From Lycorma delicatula (taxonomy: Eukaryota > Arthropoda > Insecta > Hemiptera > Fulgoridae): a DNA stretch of 64,000 bases. Location: NCBI RefSeq assembly GCF_047948215.1, contig NC_134456.1, positions 62,701,529-62,765,528 of the forward strand, read 5' to 3'. Each line of letters starts with the position of its first letter. Position 1 is the first letter of the stretch. The position numbers and the translations under genes are program-made. The notes beneath the pieces are model-generated. The model did no database searches. It had not been told where the DNA came from and was given only the letters and a program-made list of their open reading frames with translations. This document shows, piece after piece, positions 12,945-24,960 of this stretch.

Positions 12945-13560
12945 GATTGCGAAGAATTTCAGATTTCAACGGGAATATCCACTTTGACTATCCCTGATTC
13001 AATTTTGACTGTTTCGACGTGACGTCTGTATGTACTTACGTATCTCGCATAACTCAAAAACGATTAGCCGTAGGATCGAAATTTTGGATTTAGGACTGTT
13101 GTAACATCTAGTTGTGCACCTCCCCTTTTGATTGCAATCGACTAAACAAAAGTGTCCAAAAAAGCCAAAAATCCAATTTTTGGGGGATTTTAGACTTTTT
13201 AACTGTAGTAATAAGCTCTCATTGAGAGCTTTTCAACGATATATCATAAATGTCACTTATTTTCATTGGTTCAGAGTTATAGCCAAATAAAATTTTAATT
13301 AACTACTGGTAGAAAACCTTTACCCCCACACACACAGATGGATTCGAATTAGACCTTATCTCCTTTTTTTTTTTTTTTAAATATATTGATTTATTAATAA
13401 TTCTACCCATGGTTGTAGAAAAATGTTTTCAATAAATAATAATCCAATAACGATAAAAAAAAAGAAAAAATCAGCAGTCATTAGTGAATAAAATTTTATG
13501 TACTTTTAAAAATGTGTTATGTAATTAAATAGGTGTTATTACATATGTGTGTGTATGTAA
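12945..13560 (+). repeat. Interspersed repeat family B, copy 1 (main part)
   Basis: The block beginning near aacgggaatatccactttga runs through atctcgcataactcaaaaac, catctagttgtgcacctccc and gattgcaatcgact to ctctcattgagagctt. It is closely similar, in order and orientation, to 58205-58850. An A/T-rich extension (13390-13560, ending near attttatgtacttttaaaaa) is also shared. No open frame is conserved between the copies. It is therefore an unclassified, probably non-autonomous repeat. Confidence 0.75.
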
Positions 13561-13647
13561 TAGATTTGGTGAAACATCTGATTATTTAATATTAATTGAA
13601 AATTATAATTTAGAATCATACTTTTTTGGGGATTTTATGTTTTAATT

Positions 13648-14042
13648 TTAATTATTCTGGAATTTCCATTTAATTTTATTTACGTTAAAGTTAACTACAA
13701 AATGACTAAAAAAATAGACCCTCGCAAGAACAACATATACACTGAGACATATATGCCCGATCTTTAATAAATTGCAAAAAATCTTATCTTTTAGTTCATT
13801 ACTGCTTTGATATTGTCGGACAGAATTCTCCGTAAATCGGAGTTTATCATTTCGTTTGTTTTTTGCTGCCAATCATTTAATCGCTGTTTGGTTTGATATA
13901 ATTCTTCTGATCTTAATTTGTGTACACATTCTCTATTTTCAGCAATTGTGTAACTGTCCACTTTATGAAAGAATTGGTCATGTATCTCACTTTCAAATGA
14001 AATAAGTTTAAATGAAGTGCAATAAAAATTGTGTATAGGCAA
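13648..14042 (-). other. Orphan minus-strand open frames inside repeat B copy 1
   Basis: Two overlapping minus-strand frames, 14042-13791 (83 codons) and 13872-13648 (74 codons), cover a segment with no counterpart in the 58 kb copy of repeat B. The first has a charged helical composition (for example RSEELYQTKQRLNDWQQK). The second picks up near its end (MAAKNKRNDKLRFTEN), as if a frameshift had split one protein. I recognise no domain. No good polypyrimidine-AG acceptor precedes it, so an exon is not supported. It may be a fragment of an unidentified transposon or a captured sequence. Confidence 0.3.
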
Positions 14043-14044
14043 TT

Positions 14045-14100
14045 TAATAGGCGTAAAAGGAAGTCATGTGATGTCCACATCAGATTTTTTTTTTATTCGT
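14045..14100 (+). repeat. Repeat family B, copy 1 (3' end)
   Basis: The phrase aataggcgtaaaaggaagtc with gtgatgtccacatcagattt matches the end of the 58 kb copy (aataggcgtacaaggaattc, then gtcatgtggtgtcatcatca). The repeat therefore resumes here after the non-shared block at 13561-14040. Confidence 0.65.
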
Positions 14101-14429
14101 TCTCATTATTATTAACGTAATATTTTTTCAACATAGATTCCAAAGATGGGCGATATAATAAAGACTATAAAACACAGCACAAGAAAAGAAAATTTTAGAA
14201 CAGAAAAGATATTTGCCACTTTTTTATACTGAAAACATCTTGAGATTTGTATATCTCAAGATATAAATATGTATATATTTAGATTTCACTAAATAAAGAC
14301 ATAAAATATATATATTTAAAAATTTAAGAATTTTAATTGAAGGTCAGCTTTACTGTACAAAATTCTTAATATTGGACGTAAATAAGCTGTTTTAAAATTA
14401 CTTTTGTATCTGACATTCTACGAAATGAT

Positions 14430-15110
14430 GAATTTTTTAGGTAGATTTCATAAGAAAACTTCCTATTGTAATGGGTACCATGATTCAACTTCCGGAAAAT
14501 TTCGACATTATCACCGCGGACCCCGGACCCCAAATTTCATCCCCGGTACCCCAAAATCACCGTCAGTTCAAAAGTTTATATTTCACTTTCTTGTGGACAC
14601 GATAACTGCTGTAATTTTGCGCCAATCACTTTCAAATTGATACATAAAATATAACGACCTAAAATTACGGTCGAGTTCGTTAATGGGTAACTTTGGATAA
14701 GGGCCTAAAACTTATCTAAGTAAAGTTTTTTGATATCACCAACCATTGTCTCAGGGGGTGGAAAAATTGGGTTTTGAAAACAAACAAAAATATCATACCT
14801 CCCTTAATAGGCACAGTAACGAATCGGTTGAAAGTAGTCGTTAGTTCTCTAACCATTACCTAAAACATCTGCATGAAACAATTTTTGATATGACCAATCC
14901 TTACGGTAAGGGATGACCAAAATATTGCTGGAATTGTAAGATGGGGCTTGTCGTAAGCTAAACATGTGAACCTTTTTTTCACTTGCAACCATTGTCGTAT
15001 TGAGCAAATTTGAAGTTTTTCTTAACTTTAAGGTGGAAATCTTTTTTATTCCCTACTTACCATCGGTGAAATCTACCTCCGCCTTCCGGAGTGCCGAAAG
15101 AGATTTTTCT
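14430..15110 (+). repeat. Interspersed repeat family A, copy 1
   Basis: Shares long blocks with 21035-21810 and 52320-53022, all in the same orientation. These include a cttcctattgtaatgggtac start, a ttcactttcttgtggacacg block, attttgcgccaatcactttc, ggataagggcctaaaactta, tcccttaataggcacagt, tttttgatatgaccaatcct, and a final gtgccgaaagggattttt-like end. This copy lacks about 110 bp that the other two keep after cgagttcgttaatggg. There is no conserved open frame. It is unclassified and probably non-autonomous. Confidence 0.85.
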
Positions 15111-16931
15111 AATTTGATGTTTTGTAAAGTGATTGTAAATTACTTTGTCTTTATTCTAAGATTCATTTATTAGACCGTACCATTAAAAATTAGTATAATT
15201 TTCGCTTTTTAAATCTGACATATATTTAAATCTGAAGTTTCCGCAATTTTTAATTTGTTAGTATTAGTCAGACGTATTGACGATTGTAATTATAATTAAA
15301 AATCTTTTGAATTTAAATTTTTTTAAAGACTATTTTTTTCATATACATAAACTTAGACATAGAATGTATACTGATCGAATTGGTGATCATTAAATTTTTA
15401 ATGCGTGGTTAGAAAATTAATTAATAAAAATTTCTATTACTTGTGAACAGATTATAAATCCTTAATCTGTCCTTTGTAAAATGTAGTGAACGCATTGACG
15501 ACTCGAGTAAATGCACGGTAAGATCATTGTTAATGTAACGGTTTTACTTCGATAACGGGTACTGTGTTATCTAATCGAGTTCGAATCCAAGTTAACGCCG
15601 AATAACTTATATTTGATTGAATGTTTTAGATAGTATTATTTTATTATAGTTTTGAATAACTGTAAAATAAATTGCGTTTCAGTTGAGGAGATCCTAGCTC
15701 CATTTCTGTTATTATGTTCAGTAGATCATTTGTAATTCTTTATTTGGTAACATCTGATATATTTGCGGTCGGTACACAACTATCCGAAAAGTAGATCTGT
15801 GTTCAATGAATGTGAAACCACATGATTATTATGATTTGCCGTCTGATCGAATTTGTTTTATTAAAAAGTAGTGCTGCGCGGTCTGTATATTATGAAACCG
15901 TATTATGTATGAATATTAGTTATAATTTTCTGTATTTTATTTATATTGTATGTTCCTCTTTATTTCTCTCTTAATCTAATTTAATTAAAAGAGAATAATG
16001 ATATGTTTATATTTTATATTAGCCATCGGATTATTTGGTGGAGAAATGTTTAAAATAAGTTACCTAAACTGTATCGACCTGTAGATTTAGGTAACCGGCG
16101 TGACCTAAATGTAAAAGATTTTCTGCTTCATTTAACTTTAATTTTATATAATACGCGTTCTTTACTTAAGGTTTTCTTCGCTTTGTGCTATGTAGACTGA
16201 GTTTGTTTGTAAAAGTATTAAAGAATCGCAATCACAATTTGATCGCCTTAATTAATAATCTAGTGTGATGAAAACATAAATAAACCTTTTTACTCTTAAA
16301 TTCATTTGTAATTTTTATGTTGGTGAAATATTTATAAGATTTTACAAAAATAATAGTATTTAATATTACACGGAATTTCCGCCGTAACAAATAATTTTAT
16401 GTTATGTGAACACTGAATAATTAAGTTATCTAACCGTTCACTAATGGAATTCGATGAATGTTATGTTTAATTAGCTTACTGTGAATTGCATAAATTGAAT
16501 GCTGTTACATTGTTTTACATGTTTATTTTATACAAGAAAATAAATTCACGGTATGATAATTATTGTGTTTAAATTAAGCTTCTTATATTTGCATTATATT
16601 GTCTCCCGGAAACTGCAAGATAAAACTCATAAAAACATTTGGTTTTATAATAATTTGTGTTTTTTGATTACTTGGAAATAACTTAGTTGTTTTGTGTCGG
16701 TTTAAAATCCTCGTACAAGTTAATAGTAATATTCTTAATTACATTTACATTTTGTTTTTAAATGATTTGTGTCCTTTGTTGATTATTTATTCATTTCTGT
16801 TATGAAATTACTAATAAAAATTTAATATAATATAAAGGGGTAGTCTATCGATCCTAACGGAATGTTCAGATACATGAAATGCGAGATAAAAATTTACTTC
16901 GGTAATGAATGAATAGATAATATATATTTGC
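15111..16931. other. AT-rich sequence, no gene seen
   Basis: No supported feature on either strand. Confidence 0.55.
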
Positions 16932-17150
16932 TTACGCATTTATATTTCCCTGATAACAACAATAATATCCTCCTTTGCAAAATTTTGTAGCTTTAATCGA
17001 TCGATAAAATAGTCCTCCAGCGTGCAAGCAGGGGACTTTCATTATCGAGCAAAGAAGCGTGGGCTTAGCGGTTTGGATTTCTCCGCGGTTACGTCCATCA
17101 TCATCAGTATGCTTCTTAGGAATTCCTTTATTTTTTGTCAGAATTCTCAT
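16932..17150 (-). other. GC-richer open frame, possible exon or transposon fragment
   Basis: A 72-codon minus-strand frame lies in a block clearly richer in GC than its surroundings. It includes KKHTDDDGRNRGEIQTAK and the cysteine-bearing tail FCKGGYYCCYQG. I recognise no family. No strong splice acceptor precedes the frame on the minus strand. It could be an old transposon piece or a small exon. Confidence 0.25.
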
Positions 17151-17269
17151 TTATAAGTGAATTTTCATTCTGCAAAAGATACGAGGTACCCTTGAAGTTG
17201 TTCATTCTACAAAACGTTTTGAACTGTTCGCAACTCTTGAACAAGAAGGATAATGGAGTTTCTTTCTTT

Positions 17270-17563
17270 TTATGTTTCTGTTTAGCCTCCGGAACCAACG
17301 TAACGTATTATTTCAGAGGATGAGTGAGAATGATGTGTATGAATGTAAATGAAGTGTCTTGTACTGTCTCAGGTCAACCGTTCCTGAAACGTGTGGTTAA
17401 TTGAAACCCAACCACCAAAAAACACCGGTATCCAAGATCTAGTATTCAAATCCGTATAAAAGTAACTGCCTTTACTAGGATTTGAACCTTAGAACTCTCG
17501 ACTTCAAAATCAGTTGATTTGCGATGACCAGTTCATCTATTTGCGATAGACCAACCCGGTGGG
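17270..17563 (-). mobile_element. tRNA-derived SINE (family 1), minus-strand copy
   Basis: Read on the minus strand it has the family 1 order: the tRNA-like head with the B box (complement of ggatttgaacctt at about 17478-17490), then the body with the complement of ttaattgaaacccaaccacc, and the tail complementary to ctgtttagcctccggaacc at 17278-17296. It agrees with the 6721-7022 and 46963-47240 copies over nearly its full length. Confidence 0.85.
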
Positions 17564-17895
17564 TTAGGATAGTAGAATCGGTTTATATTTGATGTTTATT
17601 TTTTATTTGTTTTTCCTATTGCCTGATTTCATTTGTTTCCTTCCTACTTTCCATTTAATGCTGTCATTGTCTACATCAATCAAATGATAAATATTTGTAC
17701 CGGTGTTGGTCTTATGGAATCTACAAATTATAGTTCAGGTACGATCCCGATCTCTAATTTCTTAATGATTGTTTATATATTGTATTTTAACTATTTGAAA
17801 TTTATCACATGTATAGCTTAAGTTTATAAATAACTTTTTTAATTCATAATTACGAATTCAGAAAAATTTTCATAAATTCCACGTATGAATGAACA
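17564..17895. other. AT-rich sequence, no gene seen
   Basis: No supported feature. Short hydrophobic open frames here follow base composition. Confidence 0.5.
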
Positions 17896-18409
17896 TCATC
17901 ACCTTTTTTTTTTTTTTTTACCGGCAAGGCAGGTCGGCCTACCGGTTAGCTCTTTTTGAGAATTCATTCAGACCCCTGGACCTCAACCACTTCTGTATAG
18001 TGTCGATGGCCGCATACACCCTCTCCCGCACCTCCAAGACCGTCCTTCCCTCTACGAGGACTGCAAGGTCATCTGCATAAGCCAGGACCTGGACGCCGAC
18101 AGGAAACTCCTTCTGAAGGAGTTCATCTATAATCACCAGCCACAACAACGGCCCCATAACAGAGCCCTGCGCAACTCCACCGTGCATTTGAAAATGTACT
18201 GTTTCTTCCTGTGCTTCTACCAGACATCCTCTGTTGGACAAGTAACATTCAATTTGCCTACGCAGGTACGGGCTGAGGCCCCTAGCCGCAATTGCGTCAT
18301 TAATGTGACCCCCCAACCAATAGCCCCGAACGCGTTTTTTATGTCTAGTGATAGCATCAGTGGAATTCTCCTGGTTCGCCAAGTGCCTCTTCACCTCCTT
18401 CATCACCTT
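17896..18409 (-). mobile_element. 5'-truncated LINE insertion with target-site duplication
   Basis: A 10 bp direct repeat tcatcacctt lies at 17896-17905 and again at 18400-18409. Between them is a minus-strand LINE fragment ending in a poly(A) tail (poly(T) on + at 17904-17919). A 5'-truncated insertion with an oligo(A) 3' end and a target-site duplication is the mark of target-primed reverse transcription. The GC content of the insert is far above that of its flanks, which suggests a fairly recent arrival. Confidence 0.8.
17939..18399 (-). pseudogene. Non-LTR reverse transcriptase fragment (R1/Jockey-like)
   Basis: The minus-strand frame (155 codons from 18406) carries the reverse transcriptase palm. 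GGVAQGSVMGPLLW is at residues 76-89 and the catalytic AYADDLAVLV at 109-118. LSPYLRRQIECYLSNR lies upstream and IQKWLRSRGL downstream. This enzyme copies element RNA into the chromosome. Only about 150 residues remain of a protein that is normally about 1000. After SRGL the frame passes at once into the 3' end and poly(A), so the thumb and C-terminal zinc-binding region were lost by internal deletion. The first residues at 18400-18406 are target DNA, not element. The R1 side is favoured by the GxxQGSVxGPxLW and AYADD forms, but the clade is inferred. Confidence 0.85.
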
Positions 18410-21034
18410 CTTCTTTGTGTGAATCTAACGTTACTGTCAAATGAAGTTTATTCTTGCAACAAATAGATCGTTATAGAATTGTTTTTACGTAATGACTTTT
18501 ATTAGTACGAATATGTAGTATTTTTTTGTTTTAATTATTTTCATATTTATTAGAAAATCTCTCTTTCACACATCGTAAACAGAACCAGTACTGGTTATAG
18601 GTAAATTGTTCTCTTTTTCGCGTTCTACACTTATGTAAACTATATTTGTTTACTTATTAAAAACAAATATTGTATTTTTATTTTGTTATTGGTATTTAAG
18701 TTAATAAATTTAAGTAAAATAATTTCAAATAACTTTTTTCACGGTAGAATTATTTATAAAAGAAATTTATCTTTATTGTATTATAATTTTTTCATCGCCT
18801 GCGTAAATTTGTAAAACGGACTTGCAATAGCATTGTGATATCTCAGTTGAAATTGAATTATATAAATAATGGTAATCACAAACCTTGTAATTTATTGCGG
18901 TTAAATTAATTCATAGACAAGTTTCTGTATACTTTCATTTATTTTCACAAAGCATGTATAACTTTCATTATAATGCTATTAATGTTACAGTTATTTATTT
19001 TTGAAAATTATATTTATGTTTGCTATGTATATATATATCGTGTGTTTTACTACATTCTATAAACATTACATAAAGGTCAATACCCTGTGATTAAAGTCAT
19101 GTATATGTGTATATAATTGAATTGTATGAAATACTTGGGTTGTAGATTAAAATTTATTGAAGCAAAATATAGTTGATTATTACATTACTTCCATAATGTA
19201 CCTGCTATATTATCGTGTATAAGTTTTAACTTAATGTGTTGTGACGTCATTTTACGCTATAGAAAGTTGCATTCAATCATGGTAATTAATTGAAGTTCCT
19301 TCATTTTCAGCTCCTTTAACTATTGCCTCGTACTTCGATACAGTACGCTCGTGAGTTAATCCGTTAATCATTACATTGCGTTCTTATTCGATACTTAATT
19401 TGGTGATCTGTTCATATAGACGATGTTGGTAGTTTCTAATTTTGATGTATAGTGTAACTTTTACCTTTTTATTTATTTTTTTACATTTGTAAAATATTTA
19501 TTTTAATCGTTACTAATTTAGGAATGTATTGCTCTCATCTGCGTAAGATATCGCTCAGAATTATTAATTTGTAGTTACAAGTCGTTACAATTTTTTATTT
19601 TAATTTTTCAGATTTGTAAAAAGTATTAGCTATAGGTTTTTTATATTTAATCAGTTAATTTTAATCGGTAATTATTCATTTTAATTATTTTTAACGATTT
19701 TTATTCCTATTTTCGTGGAAAATTTTTCTATTTTCGAACAACGCAAAGAGAATCAGTACTTGTTACAGGTTTTTACCGTTTGCCTATAACCAGATTTTTT
19801 ACGTGTTGTATAAATGTGAACTATATTTATTTATTTGAAAAAAAATTACTTTTTTATTTTTACTTTTTTAATTTTTTATACTTCTGAGGGATCTATACAT
19901 AACACTGGTGAGGCTACATTCTCCTAATTTTTCCACACATTTTCGGTTACATTCTTTACTCTTTCATTATTTTAATCTTATTATTTATAATATTGTTATG
20001 ACAAAATATTTCTTTAGAAGGAAAGAAGCTGTGAATTTTACTGACAAATATTTCCAGTATTACAGATTTTTTTTAATCAAATATGAAAGTAGTAGGTAAA
20101 CTAGGCGCAAATTAGATTTTTTTTACCTGATTATAAAGATAACTTTTTTTTGTTTGATGTCACCAAAATTAATTACTTCGATGATGAAATTATCTATATG
20201 TAATTAATTACTTCATTACGCCACTTAAAATTTGTTATCTAATCGAATGGAATAAATGATAAATTGATACCAGTCTTTTTTGGGCTATTGGGAAATTACC
20301 CTGTCAGTAGATATGTAAGAAATATTAACACTAGATATCGTTAAACAGTTTTTAAATTTATTTATTATATATAGATATATATTTCTTTTTTGTATAACCT
20401 ACGACTTCCACTTCTCTTCAAATCGGTTCCAACTATTTGAAATGGACATCTCAGGAAATAAATAAATACTAAGTGCATATATAGATTTAGCAAACAGGTT
20501 CCCGTAGATAATCGAAGTTACACAATTATGGGTGCAGTTTTTACAGCAAACTTTTAATAGTCATTAGGACCTCATGACCTTTCGGTCAATAATACAACAA
20601 AATCTTATTGAATAAATTCTTAGAGAGGATTCTTCTTTCCACTAAACTCGGAAAAACGATTAAAATATAATGTTCGCTTCTCAACCAATTAATGTTAGCT
20701 TCTCAACCTTCTCCCTTCTTTAATTAAGATAAAGAGCCTGTAATAAATAATTGGTTTTTGTCGGTTAAATATAAGTAAAATGAATCGGTCAAGTATTCTG
20801 TTGTGTTCACTTATAACTAAATTTTTAAACTTATTCTTTTTTGAATAAAATTATAATTTCGTCTTAAATAATGTCACGAAAAGTTATTAAAACCGTCGTA
20901 GTTTGTTTTATGTTGGCTATGTTAAATTAAATGCGTTGTTTTTCGAGAATCGTATTTTTCATACATGTATTCAAACTATTTCTTATGCTGATGAGTTCTT
21001 TTTAAAGACGATCGGAAATTATGTTAGTATCCAT
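18410..21034. other. AT-rich sequence, no gene seen
   Basis: Short open frames are compositional. No strong repeat was recognised. Weak similarity between 18575-18650 and 19735-19835 (an ...actatattt...ttatt block) was seen but could be chance. Confidence 0.5.
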
Positions 21035-21810
21035 TTTAGATTTCAAAAGAACGCTACCTATTCTAATGGGTACCAAAATTTTGATATATCGTCGCGTTTC
21101 ACATCACCCAGACCCCACAACCACCGTCAGTTCAAAATTATATATATATATTTCACTTAATATATATTTCTTTTAATTTTATATATTTCACTTTCTTGTG
21201 GACACGATAACTGCCGTAATTTTGCGCCAATCACTTTCAAATCGTTCCTTAAAAATAACTCCTCCCAAAATCGAGTTCGTTAAAGGCCAAAATCGGATCA
21301 TGGGGGTGGAAATGAGGGGCTTTTCAAAAAATCAAAATATTGCTATAACTTTCATTAAGTAAAATATAGAATTCGTTTGAAGTTCCTACTATTCTTTGGA
21401 TAAGGGCCTAAAACTTATCTAAGTAAAGTATTTTGATATCACCAACCATTGTCTGGAAAAATGGGGTTTTGAAGACAAAAAAAAATCATACCTCCCTTAA
21501 TAGGCACAGTGTCGAATCGGTTTAAAGTAGTCCTTAGTTTTCTAAACATTACCTAAAACTTTTGTCTGAAATAATTTTTGATATGACCAACTCTTACGTC
21601 AAGAGATGACAAAAATGTTGCTGGAATTGTCAGAAATGGGACTTGTCGTATGCTAAAAATGTGAAACTTTTTTCACCTACAACTATTGTAATATTGAGTA
21701 AATTTGAAGTTTTTTTCTTAACTCTAAGGTGAAAATCTGTTTTATCCCGTACTTGCACCGGTGAAATGTATCTCCGCCTTCTGGCGTGCCGAAAGGGATT
21801 TTTTTTATTC
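21035..21810 (+). repeat. Interspersed repeat family A, copy 2
   Basis: The most complete of the three copies. It has the attctaatgggtaccaaaat start, ctttcttgtggacacgataa, attttgcgccaatcactttc, the aatcggatcatgggggtgga block missing from copy 1, ggataagggcctaaaactta, tttttgatatgaccaact, and the gtgccgaaagggatttttt end. An 85-codon frame across its 5' end is not conserved in the other copies, so I do not treat it as coding. Confidence 0.85.
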
Positions 21811-23789
21811 CTTCCCGTAATAGAACGTTTGGTTTAAGGATTAACTTTTACAATTTAACATAAGCGTTTTAAATAAATTTTGATACTACAGAAAAACTGC
21901 TAAATTTTCCAGAATTTCCCATATTCATTTATTATAGCTGTATAGTTACGCATTTTTATGTACATTATTTCAGTATTAAAATGTTTCAGTTTTTATATTA
22001 TACTGTTTTTAAAGATACTATTAAATAATAACATTTAAAATTACAAAATTAATGTTACATTGTATGTTAGCATCATCATTTACAACTTTTTTACTTACAT
22101 GTTGGAGACAACTAACTATCAGGCAAAAGGAAAAAAGTTATACCGCAGGTTTGAGACTCTAAGATATTTTCCTATTCAAATTTTTAGTAGGTAATAAAAG
22201 AACAAGAAAATAAATATTAGAAACTTGCGATGTAAACAATGAAGTGAGGCTGAGTAAAGCATGATCGAAGAACAAATATCTCTTAGAATAAAGGTATCTG
22301 CGTGTTTGTAATGATAAAAGTTTAGATCGACTGATGAAACTGAAATCAGTGGTACGCATCATATTTAATGGACGTGTTCAGAGCCTAAAGGGTTACGAAA
22401 AATTTCGTGACACTGTGATCAATCTGTAACCTATTTATACAATATTTTGTAATATTTATTATTGTATTTTTGTAGCGACTCAGGTTTAATAACTATATTA
22501 CACGGTTTGGTGGATTATTAAGAATATTATACCATAAAATTTGTTATTTATCTAAATTTTAAATCCTGCTACGATTAAGGTCTACTGGTTATGCAATTAA
22601 ACGTGCTTCTTTCATTCAATCTCCGTTTCACTTTTTATCGCTCCAAATTTTTTGCGCTTTTCATCTTAGACATTAGTTTTTTCTTACACATAAGTAGATT
22701 TATAGATAATTTATTGCATTATTGATGATCTTAACATGTTTTACTCTGATAATTTTTGTTGTAATAGACTTTTACTGATCAAATTATCAGTATAATTAAG
22801 TTAGTCTGGTGAAATATTAATACTCATTCTGTTTATACGTGGAACGAAAGGGATAGGCGTAAAACTGTTTACTAACTTTATCGATAATAACAGTAAATTT
22901 ATATTATTGAATTAACAGAAACTTTGCTTTCAAAAGTTTGTAGCAGAAGATGGTAGGTCTGTGTATGTTCTTAACTTTGTTGACGACTACAACATTTAGC
23001 GAGAAAGTTTTGTGGGTAATGTACGCTGCTATTCTGAGGTGAATAAATGAAAGAACCATAGTTAGGGAACTGGCCAATGACGGATAAAACTCAACAACGA
23101 AAGAGAGAATTGACGCATGCGCTGTGAGAGACTGATGTGCATCATATCACGGTTTTTTCTCTATCTCGCCAGCTGTAAAATATGTACTTTACGTTAAATT
23201 ACGAAGCTAATGGCGTTATATTATTTTATAATAGATTTTCATTAAACGACTATAAGAAATAAATTATTAGAGAGAGAAAGAGAGTGTGAGTGAGAGTGAG
23301 AAAGAGAAAAGAAGCAGCTGTTGTGAAAAATCTTAATAAGTTGCAAGAATAATTTTGATAGTGATTTGTAATATTACTCCTTTTCATTTATTTTTATATG
23401 TTATTTGTTCTATTTTCTTTTATTTCTCTTAAAAACTATTATTTTTTTTGTCATTCAAACATAAGCCTGTTTTTCTTTCCGGGAAGTTGTTAATGAGAAT
23501 AAAAACAATTTTTACGTTTAATTTAATTTCTTTATTGCTGTTAACTATCAGTTTTAGCTGCCATTTTACTTTTATGAATCTCCCCCTCTCTCTCTGTATT
23601 TATGTAATTGTACGATGGTTTAGCCTTCTTGAATATTTTTATTAATTAAAACTTCATAATAATGAAAATGAAATACCAGTTATAATTTTAAAACACTGTC
23701 GACACTTAGCGTAGATTATAAGTCAGCGTATATATTGCAACAGATGATAAAATTGTCTGTTTGAATAATTATTACATCAGTTTTTCAAA
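21811..23789. other. AT-rich sequence, no gene seen
   Basis: Includes a GA-rich purine tract (about 23270-23312) and a CT-rich stretch near 23580-23597. The minus-strand frame at 22362-22159 and the plus frame at 23448-23645 show no recognisable protein features. Confidence 0.5.
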
Positions 23790-24110
23790 CATGACACCGT
23801 TGGTAAAATATAATTATTATAATATTAAACAACTTACCAGTATATTATTTGTTTTCCTCAAACGTTTTCGGCTATTCTGCCATCTTCAGGAGGAATTTAC
23901 AATTAAAATACATAAAAAATATTATACATAAAATCTTATCTTAAGATGATCAGTTGTTGTGTCTCTAACTTTATCTTGTGAATTTTATATCTTTTTATTC
24001 TAAATTACTATAAATTCCTCCTGAAGATGGCAGAATAGCCGAAAACGTTTGAGGAAAACAAATAATATATTGGTAAGCTGTTTTAAATATTATATTTATA
24101 ATAATTTTAC
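23790..24110. mobile_element. Inverted-repeat element with hammerhead-like motif, copy 1
   Basis: Two arms of about 93 bp (23805-23898 and 24011-24104) are near-perfect reverse complements around a spacer of about 112 bp. The inner 75 bp is almost identical. Each arm holds ctgaaga-tggcagaatagcc-gaaa, at 24021-24044 on + and 23866-23889 on -. This matches the conserved CUGANGA...GAAA core of hammerhead ribozymes, with a 3 bp stem II (ggc/gcc). Motifs of this type mark the terminal repeats of Penelope-like elements. There is no reverse transcriptase between the arms. The link to Penelope is inferred. Confidence 0.65.
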
Positions 24111-24264
24111 ATCACAAGGCAAAAAAAAACGTAATTACGGAAAAGAATTCAGAATAGCCTAGGTTTCTCTAATATGGCGCGGTTGTTCGCTCTTAACTTA
24201 CGTATATTGGGTATGTTTCAATTCTATTCTGATTTAAAGGTTACATCATCACTGACAGTGAGAA

Positions 24265-24375
24265 ATAGGCGGATTCGAATCCCGGTCAGACATATCATTT
24301 TTCGTATTTTACTTATTTCAATTTTCATATTCTCACGTGCAGGCGTAGCTTCTGCGGTGAATTAATTCATCAATC
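24265..24375 (+). mobile_element. SINE family 2, fragment
   Basis: A B-box region with ggattcgaatcccggtcaga is followed by catatcatttttcgtatttt, ttttcatattctcacg and a diverged gcttct segment, as in the copies at 714 and 3782. The A-box half is missing or unrecognisable. Confidence 0.6.
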
Positions 24376-24960
24376 ACAAAAAGTCATCAATCAGTATGAT
24401 TACCAGACGAATTTTTGAAAGGATGATGGCTGACTCTCAGGTTGATCTTTGAAACATTCATTGAGCGTTTTTCTCATTTTTGGATCCCTCTGCAGGCTGC
24501 TCATCATTTTCTTCGAAAACTTGCGTTTACATTACTTTCTCGTCAGTGGAAAAATGCTGCAGCTTTTCTATTCTTAGAAGACATTCTTCTGAATTTACAA
24601 CGGAATTCAAAAAGACTCGTTAGCGATTGCGATTTTTACTCCTCCAAGAGCTGGTAACTACAAAGATCGACACTAATTATCATTGCATATAGCAAAATGA
24701 CTACATAACAATTTCCAACACATGGAGGCCCTTGCGATACATACACAGCTGTAATCGCTGGATTGGCTTCTAGGAAAACAACTTCAAGGTTGCAGAGGCT
24801 TGTATGGTTGCTGCTCGTCCAGACATAGTAACTTTGAATTTGTGTGATTACTATATTTACTGTAAAATATTTGCATTGTTTATTGCCGTCCACCTCTCGA
24901 TGGATCTGTTTTCTATCTAGTACCCGTACCAAAATCCAGAGCTCCAGCTGAGATGCTTAT
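24376..24960. other. GC-richer block with opposing open frames, unresolved
   Basis: A plus frame (24442-24657, 71 codons) and a minus frame (24932-24636, 98 codons) overlap slightly. Base composition is richer in GC than the flanks and the block looks like decayed coding DNA. The plus frame has a hydrophobic helical pattern and the minus frame reads like a globular fragment. I cannot assign either to a family. A DNA transposon remnant is one possibility. Confidence 0.25.

Noticed and set aside
13390..13560. Possible new gene system around the 13-14 kb open frames
   Set aside because: The surrounding DNA is repeat family B and the frames overlap in a way that suggests decay. There is no gene-like context.
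20985..21025. Hammerhead-like ctgatgag at the edge of repeat family A copy 2
   Set aside because: The second half of the core reads gacgatc instead of gacgaaa, and the other family A copies do not keep the motif.
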